This document shows, piece after piece, positions 7,771-17,098 of a DNA stretch of 34,831 bases. The stretch is from positions 1 to 34,831 of the forward strand of contig JACNLQ010000054.1 in NCBI GenBank assembly GCA_014381415.1. Direction: 5' to 3'. The position numbers and the translations under genes were made by a program. Origin of the DNA: Fidelibacterota bacterium. Its GTDB lineage: Bacteria > Fidelibacterota > Marinisomatia > SCGC-AAA003-L08 > D37C17. The notes beneath the pieces are model-generated. The model ran no database searches and was not told the DNA's origin. It was given only the letters and a program-made list of their open reading frames with translations. Each line of letters starts with the position of its first letter. The first letter of the stretch is position 1.

Positions 7771-9966
7771 TCACCTTTTTCTTAAAAGCAAAGTATTCCC
7801 AACAACGCTTACAGATGAAAACGCCATTGCCACACCGGCTAGCATTGGATTTAATAAATATCCACTAATTGGGTAGAGAAGCCCCATGGCGATGGGAATC
7901 CCCACCACATTATAGGCAAAAGCCCAAAATAAATTCTGCTTGATTTTATTTACCACCCGTTTACTCAATTGCAATGCATTGACGACTGATGTTAAGTCAT
8001 CACGCATGAGCACAACATCGGAGGTTTCCAGCGCGACATCTGTACCTGACCCAATAGAAATTCCCACATCTGCCGTTGCCAATGCAGGAGCATCATTGAT
8101 ACCATCCCCCACCATTGCAACTTTCATTCCAGAAGCTCGCATCTCCGAAATTTTTTCTGCTTTATCTTTGGGTAAAAGTTCAGCATGGACAATTTTAATT
8201 CCTATTTTATGGGCAATAAATTCGCCTGATGTTATTCTATCACCAGTTAATAAATGAGTTGACACGCTGTTTTGTTTTAATTGCTGAATTACAATTTTTG
8301 AATCTTTTCTGAGGGTATCTGATATTGCAACCATACCAATCCACTCACCAACGGATGCTACATGAATTATAGTGTACCCATTTTTTTCCCATTCGGCTAA
8401 TTTTTCGATATACGGGAGGGGCAATTTTACACCTGAATTGTTTAGCCATTTTAATGTCCCAATTTGAATAGTTTTCCCATCCACATCACCTTGAATTCCC
8501 TTTCCAGAGACAGCTTGAAAGTTTTGACATTCACTGGTTTGGATATCTAAGTCTTCAGCCAACTTCATTATTGCATCTGCTAATGGATGTTCTGATCCTT
8601 TTTCCAAAGATGCCGATTTCATGATAAATTCATTCTCGGCGATATCGGTTTTGAATTCCACAACTTTTGGTTTTCCTAAAGTTAAGGTACCCGTTTTATC
8701 AAAAAATATTGTGGCAATTTCACTTAAATTCTGCAAAGCTTCGGCAGATTTAAAATGAATCCCCAAATCTGCAGCTAACCCGGTACCAACCACCATAGCA
8801 GTAGGAGTTGCCAAACCAAGGGCACAGGGGCAGGCTATAATTAACACTGAAATAAAAATGTTAAATGCGAAAACCAATGATTGCCCAATCAACAGCCACC
8901 CAGAAAAAGATACAATTGCCAAAATCAAAACTACTGGTACGAATACTGCCGCGACTTTATCAGCAAGAGATTGAATGGGTGCCTTACTATTTTGAGCTTG
9001 TTCAACCAATTGAATTATTCGAGAAAATATAGTGTCTCCTCCAACCTGTTGAGCCTCCATAATTAGTACGCCTGAAGTATTTATGGTCGCACCGGTTAAG
9101 GCATCTCCTTCTGTTTTTTCAATGGGGATCGGCTCTCCCGTAATGGCTGATTCATTCACAAATGATGACCCCTCAACCACAATGCCATCAACAGGAATTT
9201 GGCCACCAGGTTTTATCATCACTTTATCACCTTGTTGAATATCGATGACCGGGACTTCCACCCATTGATCTCCCTTTTTTAAGAACCCAGTTTTGGGAGC
9301 CCTATCGAAAAGTTCTAATAATGCTCTAGTGGTTTGATATTTTGCACGGGCTTCCAGAAATCGCCCCATGGTAATAAAAACCAAAATGACTCCGGCACTT
9401 TCGAAATACAATTTTTCGAATCCTGTAATCCCTAATTGAAATAGAATATTTACCGATGAAATAAGGGAATATAGAATAGCAGCACCCGTACCTAAAGCCA
9501 CCAAACTATTCATATTGGGATTTCTGTGAGCCAGGGCTGTAAATCCGTTTATGTAAAATTGTCGGCTAATAAAAATGATGGGGGCTACCAAACAGAATTG
9601 AAGCAGTATAGATTGCCATCCAATTTCTCCACTTGCCATCATCTCCCACATGGCAAAAATGAGCAGGGGTGAACCCAGAATAGTCGCCCAAATAAATCGC
9701 CTTCTCCAATCTGCAATATCCTTTTCTTTTTGAGCTGATAAGTCTTGAGGTGGTTCATCAACCAAGGTATAACCTGCGGACTGAAGTTCATCTTTTAATT
9801 TTACAAAGGGCAACTCTTGCACAAAATTAATCCGTACATTTTCGAGGGGTAAATTCACTGTTGCAGACTGGACCCCATCAATTGCATTTAGTGATTTTTC
9901 AACTGATGCCACACATCCAGCACAATGCATACCCTCAACTCTATAGGTTTTTGCAGAATTTCCCAT
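7771..9966 (-). CDS. copA: Cu(+)-exporting P1B-type ATPase
   Basis: This 731-residue protein has one N-terminal heavy-metal domain with GMHCAGC (Cys15, Cys18). It has the actuator TGEP motif, the transmembrane CPC motif (Cys379-Pro380-Cys381), the phosphorylation site DKTGT (Asp423), the SEHPLA nucleotide-binding motif and the hinge GDGINDAP. The last two helices carry the P1B-1 signature: Tyr-Asn (FAYNVVGIP) and Met-x-x-Ser-Ser (MAFSS). That specifies Cu(+)/Ag(+) export from cytoplasm to periplasm rather than Zn or Cd. Length is normal. No copper-sensor gene or recognisable CueR/CsoR operator is nearby. In this respiring cell it could also help supply copper to the oxidase, though that is usually done by a dedicated paralogue. 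Confidence 0.95.
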   Translation of the reverse strand: MGNSAKTYRVEGMHCAGCVASVEKSLNAIDGVQSATVNLPLENVRINFVQELPFVKLKDELQSAGYTLVDEPPQDLSAQKEKDIADWRRRFIWATILGSPLLIFAMWEMMASGEIGWQSILLQFCLVAPIIFISRQFYINGFTALAHRNPNMNSLVALGTGAAILYSLISSVNILFQLGITGFEKLYFESAGVILVFITMGRFLEARAKYQTTRALLELFDRAPKTGFLKKGDQWVEVPVIDIQQGDKVMIKPGGQIPVDGIVVEGSSFVNESAITGEPIPIEKTEGDALTGATINTSGVLIMEAQQVGGDTIFSRIIQLVEQAQNSKAPIQSLADKVAAVFVPVVLILAIVSFSGWLLIGQSLVFAFNIFISVLIIACPCALGLATPTAMVVGTGLAADLGIHFKSAEALQNLSEIATIFFDKTGTLTLGKPKVVEFKTDIAENEFIMKSASLEKGSEHPLADAIMKLAEDLDIQTSECQNFQAVSGKGIQGDVDGKTIQIGTLKWLNNSGVKLPLPYIEKLAEWEKNGYTIIHVASVGEWIGMVAISDTLRKDSKIVIQQLKQNSVSTHLLTGDRITSGEFIAHKIGIKIVHAELLPKDKAEKISEMRASGMKVAMVGDGINDAPALATADVGISIGSGTDVALETSDVVLMRDDLTSVVNALQLSKRVVNKIKQNLFWAFAYNVVGIPIAMGLLYPISGYLLNPMLAGVAMAFSSVSVVGNTLLLRKR

Positions 9967-10221
9967 GAGGAAATTTACAGCATTATTATTGAACTCCTTT
10001 ATGGATCTAGTAATTATTTATATCAAATTCTATATGGCTTTTTTGAACTACTATTATATAATAAATGAATTGATATTCAAGTACCTATTTAAAAGAATAT
10101 ACCAAAATACCATTTAATTAAATGCTCTCCATAATAAATAATATCCTATAAAAATATTAAGAAACTACTGTAAATTATTTTAATTAATAATGGCACGATC
10201 GTTCAGAAATATTATTATCTC

Positions 10222-10833
10222 ATGATTAAAAGAATTCCCAAATTATTTTATTATTTTATTTTTATTTTATCTTTTTTATTTGGAGATACTGGGGGAGGAA
10301 AATTGTCTTTAATATTAATTGGTAACGTAGGAAGTTTTAGTCCAGTGGTAAATAATTTTACAACAATTTATGGTAATTCAAATTACAATTTAAGAGGAGG
10401 GCTTGGTCTAGGATGGAATAAATCATTTTTTTTAATTAAATATAATCAGTTTAATGCTGAAGGAGAGTCAATAGTAAAAAGTATCGATTTAACTGGAAGC
10501 GCTACTTGGAACCAGGAGTTTATTTCATTAGGTTTCAGATACTATCCTGAAAAAAATTATTATTCTGAAGTGGGAATAATTTTAGGAAAAGTCAAAGAAA
10601 CAATTACAACAAGTGTGCCTATTTTAACAGATTTAAATACTGATTTTTCAACAAATCAAAATCAAGGTGGATATTTCTTATATGGATTTAACTTCCCTTT
10701 TATATTAGGGATAGTTATAAATGGTGAAATTGAGTATGACTTAATTTACCTTAAACCATATAAAAATAACAGAAATGATAATTTGAATTTGGGTGGTCCC
10801 ATGATAAATGTTGGAGCAAGTATTGTTTTTTAA
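10222..10833 (+). CDS. Outer-membrane beta-barrel-like protein, unknown
   Basis: This 203-residue protein has a signal peptide (about residues 1-21, MIKRIPKLFYYFIFILSFLFG). The mature part alternates polar and apolar residues in about eight strands, for example LGLGWNKSFFLIKYNQF and FISLGFRYYPEKNYYSEVGI. It ends in GASIVF with a terminal Phe, as outer-membrane barrels do. Size suits an eight-stranded barrel. No family can be named. The next gene starts inside its last codons, so the two form an operon. The preceding 255 bp (9967-10221) is very AT-rich and holds the promoter region, including the small palindrome ACGATCGT at 10195-10202. No clear ribosome binding site is seen. Confidence 0.6.
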   Translation: MIKRIPKLFYYFIFILSFLFGDTGGGKLSLILIGNVGSFSPVVNNFTTIYGNSNYNLRGGLGLGWNKSFFLIKYNQFNAEGESIVKSIDLTGSATWNQEFISLGFRYYPEKNYYSEVGIILGKVKETITTSVPILTDLNTDFSTNQNQGGYFLYGFNFPFILGIVINGEIEYDLIYLKPYKNNRNDNLNLGGPMINVGASIVF

Positions 10834-11851
10834 GTTAAGATTTATACTTATTTGTTTATCTATAAGCATTTTCACTCAGATGTGTAATGAAAAACCAGAA
10901 TCAAAAATAACAACTACACTTTTAAAATTAAATATTTTTTCTGAAATGGATACAATTTTGCTAGGAGAAGGCAAAATTATAAATTTATCTGCTGAGGGAA
11001 TTTACTCCCAAAAAGATAAGATCACTATTTCAAACAATGGAGTATTATCCTATACGGAGTACGTTGAGATAAATATTGATACTATTGTACAAAGTTTAAA
11101 TAACAAAGATATAACTTGGATATCGGCAGATCAATTTGTTGCACAAGTATCGAATGGAACTATATTAGGTATTTCCAAAGGTGAAACCAATATTACAGGT
11201 AAAATTGATTCTTTATTAAGCAATTCTATAGTTGTAAGGGTAGCATCCGGTGAACCATTATTATCTATAAATCCACCAATATTTGAAGTGTTATTTCAAT
11301 CCGAGGGTACAATTTCTGGTTGGGTTGTTGGTGGAGAATTAGACTTAACAATTAATGATAATATTGTTAATGTCTCAGAAAATGGTCAATTTGAAGAAAT
11401 AGTTTCACTAGAAGCAGGAGTAAATGATTTCATTGTCATTGCTAAAAATATCGATGAACTAGGGTTGAGTGTCTCAAAAACAAAGCAAATACTTTACTTA
11501 TTTTTTGATGATATTGTTGGCAATTGGGAGGGAGAAACACTTACAAGACCATTTTCATTTAATATCTATAAACTCGGCGATGAATATTTAATTGCCGGAA
11601 CTATGACAATTGACCTGACATTTTTTGGAGGGGAATATATTGTTGAAAATATTGCTGTTTTAGGATTAATAAATAGTGATGGTACAATTGATGCAGAATT
11701 AAGTTTAAGTACTTCTGATTTTTCGGTTACCGGTTCTTTGGAAGGCTCTTTTTCAAATGAAGGTACCGCCGGCGGGAGTTTTACACTTTCTGTCGGTATG
11801 TTTGGTGTATCTATAGCACATTCTGAACAATGGACCGCAGTGAAACAATGA
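10808..11851 (+). CDS. Secreted protein with BIg2-like and lipocalin-like domains
   Basis: This 347-residue protein overlaps the barrel gene by 26 bases. The N-terminus is hydrophobic and ends FTQMC, with Cys26 as a possible lipidation site, although the box is not classical. Residues about 40-150 resemble a bacterial Ig-like group 2 domain (ITWISADQFVAQVSNGTILG, then SKGETNITGKID). Residues about 155-230 are a second Ig-like domain (TISGWVVGGELDLTINDNIV), of the type seen in glucodextranase domain B. The last roughly 110 residues begin GNWEGETLTRPFSFNIYK and look like a small lipocalin-like beta-barrel. It is probably a surface or periplasmic partner of the upstream barrel. Function unknown. 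Confidence 0.65.
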   Translation: MLEQVLFFKLRFILICLSISIFTQMCNEKPESKITTTLLKLNIFSEMDTILLGEGKIINLSAEGIYSQKDKITISNNGVLSYTEYVEINIDTIVQSLNNKDITWISADQFVAQVSNGTILGISKGETNITGKIDSLLSNSIVVRVASGEPLLSINPPIFEVLFQSEGTISGWVVGGELDLTINDNIVNVSENGQFEEIVSLEAGVNDFIVIAKNIDELGLSVSKTKQILYLFFDDIVGNWEGETLTRPFSFNIYKLGDEYLIAGTMTIDLTFFGGEYIVENIAVLGLINSDGTIDAELSLSTSDFSVTGSLEGSFSNEGTAGGSFTLSVGMFGVSIAHSEQWTAVKQ

Positions 11852-12016
11852 TTAATTCCCTATATATCAGGAAAAATAAAACTATTTGAATAATTTAAAG
11901 AAATACTGGTTGAATACCATCCATGTACTATTAAATGATACAAACTATTACATTATTGGAATTGGTTTCCCTTTATTAAAATTCATAGTTTTCATGCAAA
12001 TTTGGAAAATGGATAA

Positions 12017-14017
12017 ATGAAGAAAAATATAATTATACTTTTAGCACTTTTTTCCCTAGGCTTTTCTCTGTCAGAAAAGCATATGGTAGAAATCTCCTTT
12101 AATAATATCACCCAACTTCATCAGCTGGTGGAAATGGGTATTGATTTGGATCATCACCGTACTCTAACGGAAGTACACGCATTTGTCACAGATGAAGAAT
12201 TTAATCAAATCCAACAACTCAATTTTGGAATAATAGAAATTCCTAACCAAGCTAAACTGTATTATGATGAGCTAAAAAGTAGCACCCAAGATTCAAGAAA
12301 TTCTATGGAAGACTACCACGATTATAATGAGCTCACTACCTTTATGCAGTATATTGCCGATTCATACCCAGAGATTACTCGTTTGGAAAGTATAGGCCAA
12401 TCTGTCCAAGGCAGGGAATTGTGGGTAATGGAAATTTCAGATAATCCCGGTGTGAATGAAGTGGAACCCGAGTTTAAATATGTTGCCAATATGCACGGTG
12501 ATGAAACAGTTGGTCGAGAGCTATCCCTGTATCTGATTGAATGGTTGGTAGAGGGTTACGGCAGTAATTCTCAAGCTACCAATCTTATTGACAACACAGC
12601 TATTTTCATCATGCCCACCATGAATCCAGACGGATTTGAATTGGGGCAACGATACAATGCAAATGGAGTTGATCTGAATCGAGATTTCCCAGATCAATTT
12701 ACAGATGTAAGCAATACAATAAGTGGGCGGGAACCTGAAACCCGTGCATTAATGGAATGGACATGGAATCATCATTTTGTACTCTCTGCCAATATGCATA
12801 CAGGTGCTTTGGTTGCTAATTTCCCTTTTGATGGACCCAATTCAGGTGTGTATTCAGCTTCACCCGATGATGATCTTTTTGTTCACTTAGCACTTACCTA
12901 TGCAGATGCTCATCCCAATATGGCTTCTGGAGGATTTTCAAACGGTATTACCAACGGATCACAGTGGTACGCAATTTTTGGCGGAATGCAGGATTGGAAT
13001 TATATCTGGGAAGGAGATTGTGACATTACTTTAGAACAAAATAATACAAAATGGCCAAATTCAAATCAACTCCCGGGATTATGGAATGACCACCGAGAAC
13101 CCATGCTTGCGTATTTGGAAGCTGTCCATGATGGTGTGAGGGGTATAGTAACCAATACCGAAACGGGTGAACCCATGGACGCCATTATTTCCGTTCAGGG
13201 TATTAATCACGATATTACTCCTGATCCTGAAAATGGGGATTATTATCGATTGCTCACTCCCGGTACTTATACTATTACTGCCAGCGCATTTGGGTATTTA
13301 GCTCAAAGTGAAACAGTAACCGTTCCTCCCACAGGATTTACTGAATTAAATTTTCAGTTGAGTATTGATCCCTGGCTGGAAAATGCTGATATTGAAGACT
13401 TTGAAGCAGATGGATTTTCAAATTTGGGTTGGGAATTTAGCGGTAATGCTGATTGGACAATAGATGTAAATACTACTTTTGAAGGAGTCAATAGTGGTAA
13501 ATCCGGTAGTATTGATCATAGTGAAACATCAGCCCTTTCTATTACTCTGGATGTATTAGAAGATGGACAGATATCCTTTTATAAAAAAGTATCCTGTGAA
13601 AATGTGGGTTCCCAAACTGGGAATTATTACGATTACCTCTCCTTTTCAATAGATGGAATTGAGTTGGAAAAATGGGCTGGCGAGGTAGATTGGTCTTTAG
13701 AATCATTTCCAGTTTCTACGGGAATTCATACTTTTAAATGGCTCTATATTAAGGATACGGGAGTAGTAAGTGGAGATGATGCAGCATGGATTGATTTTAT
13801 TGTATTTCCTCCCCTTTCTCCTTCAACTGAATGTCCTGCATCAGATATCAATGAGGATTGCATTATAAATGTGCTGGATGTAATTCTGCTGGTGAATTTT
13901 GTATTGGAAAATGATATACCTACAGCTACAGAATTTGCTGCTGCAGATGTTAATCAAGATGGTGTTCTGAACGTTATTGATGTGGTACTTCTAGTAAACG
14001 AAATTCTGCAACCCTAA
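12017..14017 (+). CDS. Secreted M14 zinc carboxypeptidase with C-terminal dockerin
   Basis: This 666-residue protein starts with a signal peptide (MKKNIIILLALFSLGFSLS) and a propeptide to about residue 105. The peptidase domain shows the zinc ligands His160 and Glu163 in NMHGDETVGREL, the substrate-binding NPDGFE and GVDLNRDFPD, the third zinc ligand His261 in SANMHTG, and the catalytic Glu340 in DITLEQN. A transthyretin-like CarboxypepD_reg domain follows (about 375-450), then a MAM/jelly-roll-like domain (about 455-595), then two dockerin repeats (DINEDCIINVLDVILLVN and DVNQDGVLNVIDVVLLVN). It trims C-terminal residues from extracellular peptides. The dockerin pair probably anchors or sorts it. 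A terminator follows at 14060. Confidence 0.92.
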   Translation: MKKNIIILLALFSLGFSLSEKHMVEISFNNITQLHQLVEMGIDLDHHRTLTEVHAFVTDEEFNQIQQLNFGIIEIPNQAKLYYDELKSSTQDSRNSMEDYHDYNELTTFMQYIADSYPEITRLESIGQSVQGRELWVMEISDNPGVNEVEPEFKYVANMHGDETVGRELSLYLIEWLVEGYGSNSQATNLIDNTAIFIMPTMNPDGFELGQRYNANGVDLNRDFPDQFTDVSNTISGREPETRALMEWTWNHHFVLSANMHTGALVANFPFDGPNSGVYSASPDDDLFVHLALTYADAHPNMASGGFSNGITNGSQWYAIFGGMQDWNYIWEGDCDITLEQNNTKWPNSNQLPGLWNDHREPMLAYLEAVHDGVRGIVTNTETGEPMDAIISVQGINHDITPDPENGDYYRLLTPGTYTITASAFGYLAQSETVTVPPTGFTELNFQLSIDPWLENADIEDFEADGFSNLGWEFSGNADWTIDVNTTFEGVNSGKSGSIDHSETSALSITLDVLEDGQISFYKKVSCENVGSQTGNYYDYLSFSIDGIELEKWAGEVDWSLESFPVSTGIHTFKWLYIKDTGVVSGDDAAWIDFIVFPPLSPSTECPASDINEDCIINVLDVILLVNFVLENDIPTATEFAAADVNQDGVLNVIDVVLLVNEILQP

Positions 14018-14059
14018 CCATCAGACCACTTAGAGTAGCGAGATAATTATAAAAAATCT

Positions 14060-14110
14060 AACCTTCAAGGTGACACCATGATAATTCAATATCAACCTTG
14101 AAGGTTTTTA
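14060..14110 (+). terminator. Bidirectional intrinsic terminator
   Basis: The 12-bp arms AACCTTCAAGGT (14060-14071) and ACCTTGAAGGTT (14095-14106) flank a 23-nt loop, and TTTTT follows on the plus strand. It lies between the convergent carboxypeptidase gene and the minus-strand gene ending at 14115, and can serve both. Confidence 0.75.
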
Positions 14111-14114
14111 ATTT

Positions 14115-14534
14115 CTACATTTTTGGATTAAATATTCCACTTAGTTTCCAGCCTAGATAGCCCATAGGAATATAGGCAAATCCTAAATCCAATATATTAA
14201 ACCATAATGGTGAGGGCAACATCATAACCATGGTAATTCCACCCATTAAATAAAAACAGCCAATAGATAATGCAAATTTGAATTGATGACTTGAAGCGGT
14301 TAGAGAGGCAATTAATGCACCAACAAATGTGCCTAAAGCATGAGCTAAAAAGGGAACCAAAAAATGAATTATCCCATAGAGATGAATATTTTCCCTTATA
14401 CTTTCAAAATTATTTGGATCTACACCTTCAGGGGGAGGTATTAAAATTCCACCATAATTAATTAGGGACATATTAACGAACCCACCTATAATTATTCCAA
14501 GTATTACGGCTGAAATATTTCTAACTATTTTCAT
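14115..14534 (-). CDS. Small four-TM membrane protein, unknown
   Basis: This 139-residue protein has four predicted helices: ISAVILGIIIGGFVNMSLI, then after an IPPPEGVDPNNFESIRENI periplasmic loop, HFLVPFLAHALGTFVGALIA, FALSIGCFYLMGGITMVMML and LDLGFAYIPMGYLGWKL. The proline-rich loop with PPEGVDPNN recurs in small inner-membrane proteins of marine Bacteroidota-like genomes that have no assigned function (from memory). It ends five bases from a bidirectional terminator and is probably a single-gene unit. Confidence 0.65.
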   Translation of the reverse strand: MKIVRNISAVILGIIIGGFVNMSLINYGGILIPPPEGVDPNNFESIRENIHLYGIIHFLVPFLAHALGTFVGALIASLTASSHQFKFALSIGCFYLMGGITMVMMLPSPLWFNILDLGFAYIPMGYLGWKLSGIFNPKM

Positions 14535-14613
14535 ATTACTTTACTCCTCCCTAAACTATTTAACCATTTGACCGCTTGGTACGGTCTGACGGATAAGAAC
14601 AGTATAGCAGATA

Positions 14614-15384
14614 CTAAGCCTTTTTCATCAAATTTCGGGTAACTGCCAATGTTATAGCAGATGGCAAAAAACGATTGGAGTGAGCCATTATTTTATTAAT
14701 TAACCCATTAATTACCAAATTTTTTCCCTTTTTATGAGCGATTAGGGATTGCCGAACAACATCGTCCGGCAGCATTTTAATTCCCACTGCATTAGGACTC
14801 ATTTTCGCCGCATTTTGGAAATTGGTCTTGGTATATCCCGGACAGACAGCTGTTATAACTATGCCTCTATCCTTATACTCTTCATGTAGTGCTAAAGAAA
14901 ATGACCTCACATATGCTTTTGTTGCCGAATAAACATTCATATAAGGTACCGGCTGGAAAGCTGCCACAGAAGCCACATTGATAATTCCCCCCTTGCCCTT
15001 TTCTGCCATATCGGTAATAAATAAATGGGAAAGCTGAGTCAAAGAAGTGATATTTACCTGAACCATGCTTTCATAAATTACGGAATCGGATCTTAACAAC
15101 TTACCAATTGATCCAAATCCCGCATTGTTAATTAAAATGTCCACCTCTATTCCTTTGGATTGAATCTCATTATATAATTGAGATGGAAAAGTATTATCGC
15201 TTAAATCACCAGGGATAACGATAGCACTTTGGTAATTTTCTGCCAGTTCATTTAATTTGGCTTTACTCCGTGCGGTGAGTATTAAATTTGCTCCAAATTC
15301 ATTTAATTGATTGGCAAATTCAAGACCAATTCCCGAAGAAGCACCTGTAATTAATATAGTTTTATCTGAATAATAATTTTTCAT
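14614..15384 (-). CDS. Short-chain dehydrogenase/reductase (classical SDR)
   Basis: 256 residues, the normal length of a classical SDR. The NAD(P)-binding TGASSGIG is at 13-20, NNAG at 86-89, the catalytic Ser139, and Tyr152/Lys156 in YSATK. PGYTKTNF follows the cofactor site. An Arg after the second strand (TARSKAK) favours NADPH. The type is close to the DltE/YqjQ-like SDRs acting on ketones or fatty aldehydes. It sits 8 bp behind the P450 gene in the same operon, so it probably oxidises or reduces the product or precursor of that hydroxylase. The substrate cannot be read from the sequence. Confidence 0.9.
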   Translation of the reverse strand: MKNYYSDKTILITGASSGIGLEFANQLNEFGANLILTARSKAKLNELAENYQSAIVIPGDLSDNTFPSQLYNEIQSKGIEVDILINNAGFGSIGKLLRSDSVIYESMVQVNITSLTQLSHLFITDMAEKGKGGIINVASVAAFQPVPYMNVYSATKAYVRSFSLALHEEYKDRGIVITAVCPGYTKTNFQNAAKMSPNAVGIKMLPDDVVRQSLIAHKKGKNLVINGLINKIMAHSNRFLPSAITLAVTRNLMKKA

Positions 15385-15392
15385 ATAATCCT

Positions 15393-16739
15393 TTAATGTA
15401 GTTGTGCAAAAAAATCTTGGTGGGGTCGTGTGGTTACCCCATTGTGGGCTTGAATATCGCCTAAGTTTTCAATGGTAATTGTAAATTCTTTTGTGAGAAG
15501 GGTTAGAATTATCTGCATTTCTAATAATGCAAAATTATTACCTATACATTTCCTGGGCCCTTCTCCAAATGGCATATAAATCCATTTTTTATCTTTTTGA
15601 AGATCCAAATCTTTAAATCGGTCTGGAGAAAACTTTTCAGGGTTGTCCCAATAGTCTGGATGGTGATGCATATATAAAATGGGAACCATAACAGCCTTTC
15701 CTTTAGGTATTTTATATCCATCAATTTCATCATCTATAATAGCCTCTCGACCAATACCCCAAACTACAGGAAAAAACCTCATCGTTTCATTTATTAACCA
15801 CTCTGTGTACTCTGAATTCATTATTTCTTCCATGGTAATATTCTCAGTACTCCCTAATTCTCCAAGACTTGATCGAAATTTGTCATACACATCTTCATGC
15901 TTGTTTAGTAAATAATAACACCACATAATACTATGGGCAGTAGTTTCATGACCTGCTAAAAACATGGTTATAACCTCATCAATAAGCTGTTGATTCGTCA
16001 TCCCTAAGCCGGTTTCTTCATCTTGTGCCAATATTAACATATCCAACATATCTCTCGGTTCATTCAAATCTTTTCTTTTTTCATCAATTATATGAGTTAA
16101 TGCGGATACAACTTTTGAATAATTTTTCTTAAACCGAAGATGTCTAGCAGTAGGGAGAATTGGTTTCCCAGGAATTTTTATTAACAACTCCATTCTAAAA
16201 TTTAAATATTCAATCAAATCATTTATTATCCAACCGAGACTTTGCGCATCATCCCTCATATCAACACTGAAAAGACACTTGGATATAATGGATAAAGTTA
16301 ATGTTTTCATCTCTTCCACAAAATTCACCCTTTTATCTTTAAGAGATTGCCAGTTTTTAAGAGTTATTAATGTCTCCTGGCGAATAATTTCTGCAAAATT
16401 TGAAATACTGTGTCGGTGAAAGGTAGGTTGAATTAATTTGCGCTGTTGCCTCCAATAATCCCCCTCACTGGTAACTAATCCCTGCCCCAAAGCAAGACTC
16501 AAGTCTTTATAAAAATAATCCTTTTTATAATTCTTATAATTTTCCTGAAGTATGTATTTAATGTACTGTGGATTGGAAATAAATATGACCGGTTCAGTAC
16601 CTAAGTTGAACCGAACAATCTCTCCATATTTTGCAAGGTTCGTAAATAATTGAAAATGATTATCGGTTTTAAAATCATTTAATGCACCCGTAATAAAAGA
16701 CCCCTCTTTATACTTTGGAATTTGCTTCCTGACATTCAT
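15393..16739 (-). CDS. Cytochrome P450 monooxygenase
   Basis: 448 residues with all core P450 motifs: WRQQRKLIQPTFH in helix C, AGHETTAHS in the I helix (about residue 260, oxygen activation), ETMR for the ExxR pair, PDRF for the PERF motif, and FGEGPRKCIG with the heme-thiolate Cys398. There is no N-terminal membrane anchor, so it is soluble. The style resembles the CYP102/CYP4-related bacterial P450s that hydroxylate fatty acids or alkyl chains, but it has no fused reductase and no ferredoxin gene nearby, so electrons must come from elsewhere. The ATG overlaps the stop of the upstream YjbR-like gene (ATGA). Confidence 0.93.
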   Translation of the reverse strand: MNVRKQIPKYKEGSFITGALNDFKTDNHFQLFTNLAKYGEIVRFNLGTEPVIFISNPQYIKYILQENYKNYKKDYFYKDLSLALGQGLVTSEGDYWRQQRKLIQPTFHRHSISNFAEIIRQETLITLKNWQSLKDKRVNFVEEMKTLTLSIISKCLFSVDMRDDAQSLGWIINDLIEYLNFRMELLIKIPGKPILPTARHLRFKKNYSKVVSALTHIIDEKRKDLNEPRDMLDMLILAQDEETGLGMTNQQLIDEVITMFLAGHETTAHSIMWCYYLLNKHEDVYDKFRSSLGELGSTENITMEEIMNSEYTEWLINETMRFFPVVWGIGREAIIDDEIDGYKIPKGKAVMVPILYMHHHPDYWDNPEKFSPDRFKDLDLQKDKKWIYMPFGEGPRKCIGNNFALLEMQIILTLLTKEFTITIENLGDIQAHNGVTTRPHQDFFAQLH

Positions 16740-17098
16740 TTGTTTATACCAATATCTTCTCTTGATTTATTTGATAACTTCTTTATGACCAGATTATAAG
16801 ATTCTTCTAACATCTGTTTAATTAAATCTGTGGGAATGCTGCCATCCAAAGTTACCGTATTCCAATGTTCTTTATTCAAATGATATCCCGGTTGCACTGC
16901 ATCATACATATTACGCTGAATAATGGCATCTTCAGGGTCAGCCTTAAGTGATATTTTTAAGGGGTTAGCTTCCAACCCCACAATGGCAAACATTTTTCCA
17001 CCCACCTTAATGACCATGGGGGAGGGTCCCCAAGGGTACTCTTCCGTGACTCCTGCAAACGCAAGGAGATTAGATTTTAATTCAGATAATTCTGTCAT
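16736..17098 (-). CDS. MmcQ/YjbR family protein
   Basis: About 120 residues; I choose the ATG at 17098-17096, because the longer frame would need a TTG. Family features are EYPWGPSPMVIKVGGKMFAI near the start, ISLKADPEDA, then PGYHLNKEHWNTVTLDGSIP and a C-terminal helix (LIKQMLEESYNLVIKKL). YjbR-like proteins adopt a CyaY-like alpha/beta fold and are often described as DNA-binding, without firm function. The gene shares four bases with the P450 start, so it is the first gene of a YjbR-P450-SDR operon. Its 5' end overlaps the transposase relic, suggesting an insertion close to its promoter. Confidence 0.85.
   Translation of the reverse strand: MTELSELKSNLLAFAGVTEEYPWGPSPMVIKVGGKMFAIVGLEANPLKISLKADPEDAIIQRNMYDAVQPGYHLNKEHWNTVTLDGSIPTDLIKQMLEESYNLVIKKLSNKSREDIGINK

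Noticed and set aside
10070-10080. TTGATATTCAA as a second FNR box near the copA start region
   Set aside because: Half-site spacing is wrong (three instead of four spacer bases) and the inner bases do not match.
10195-10202. ACGATCGT palindrome as a TetR-type operator
   Set aside because: Eight bases are too short to separate from chance, and no regulator gene is adjacent.
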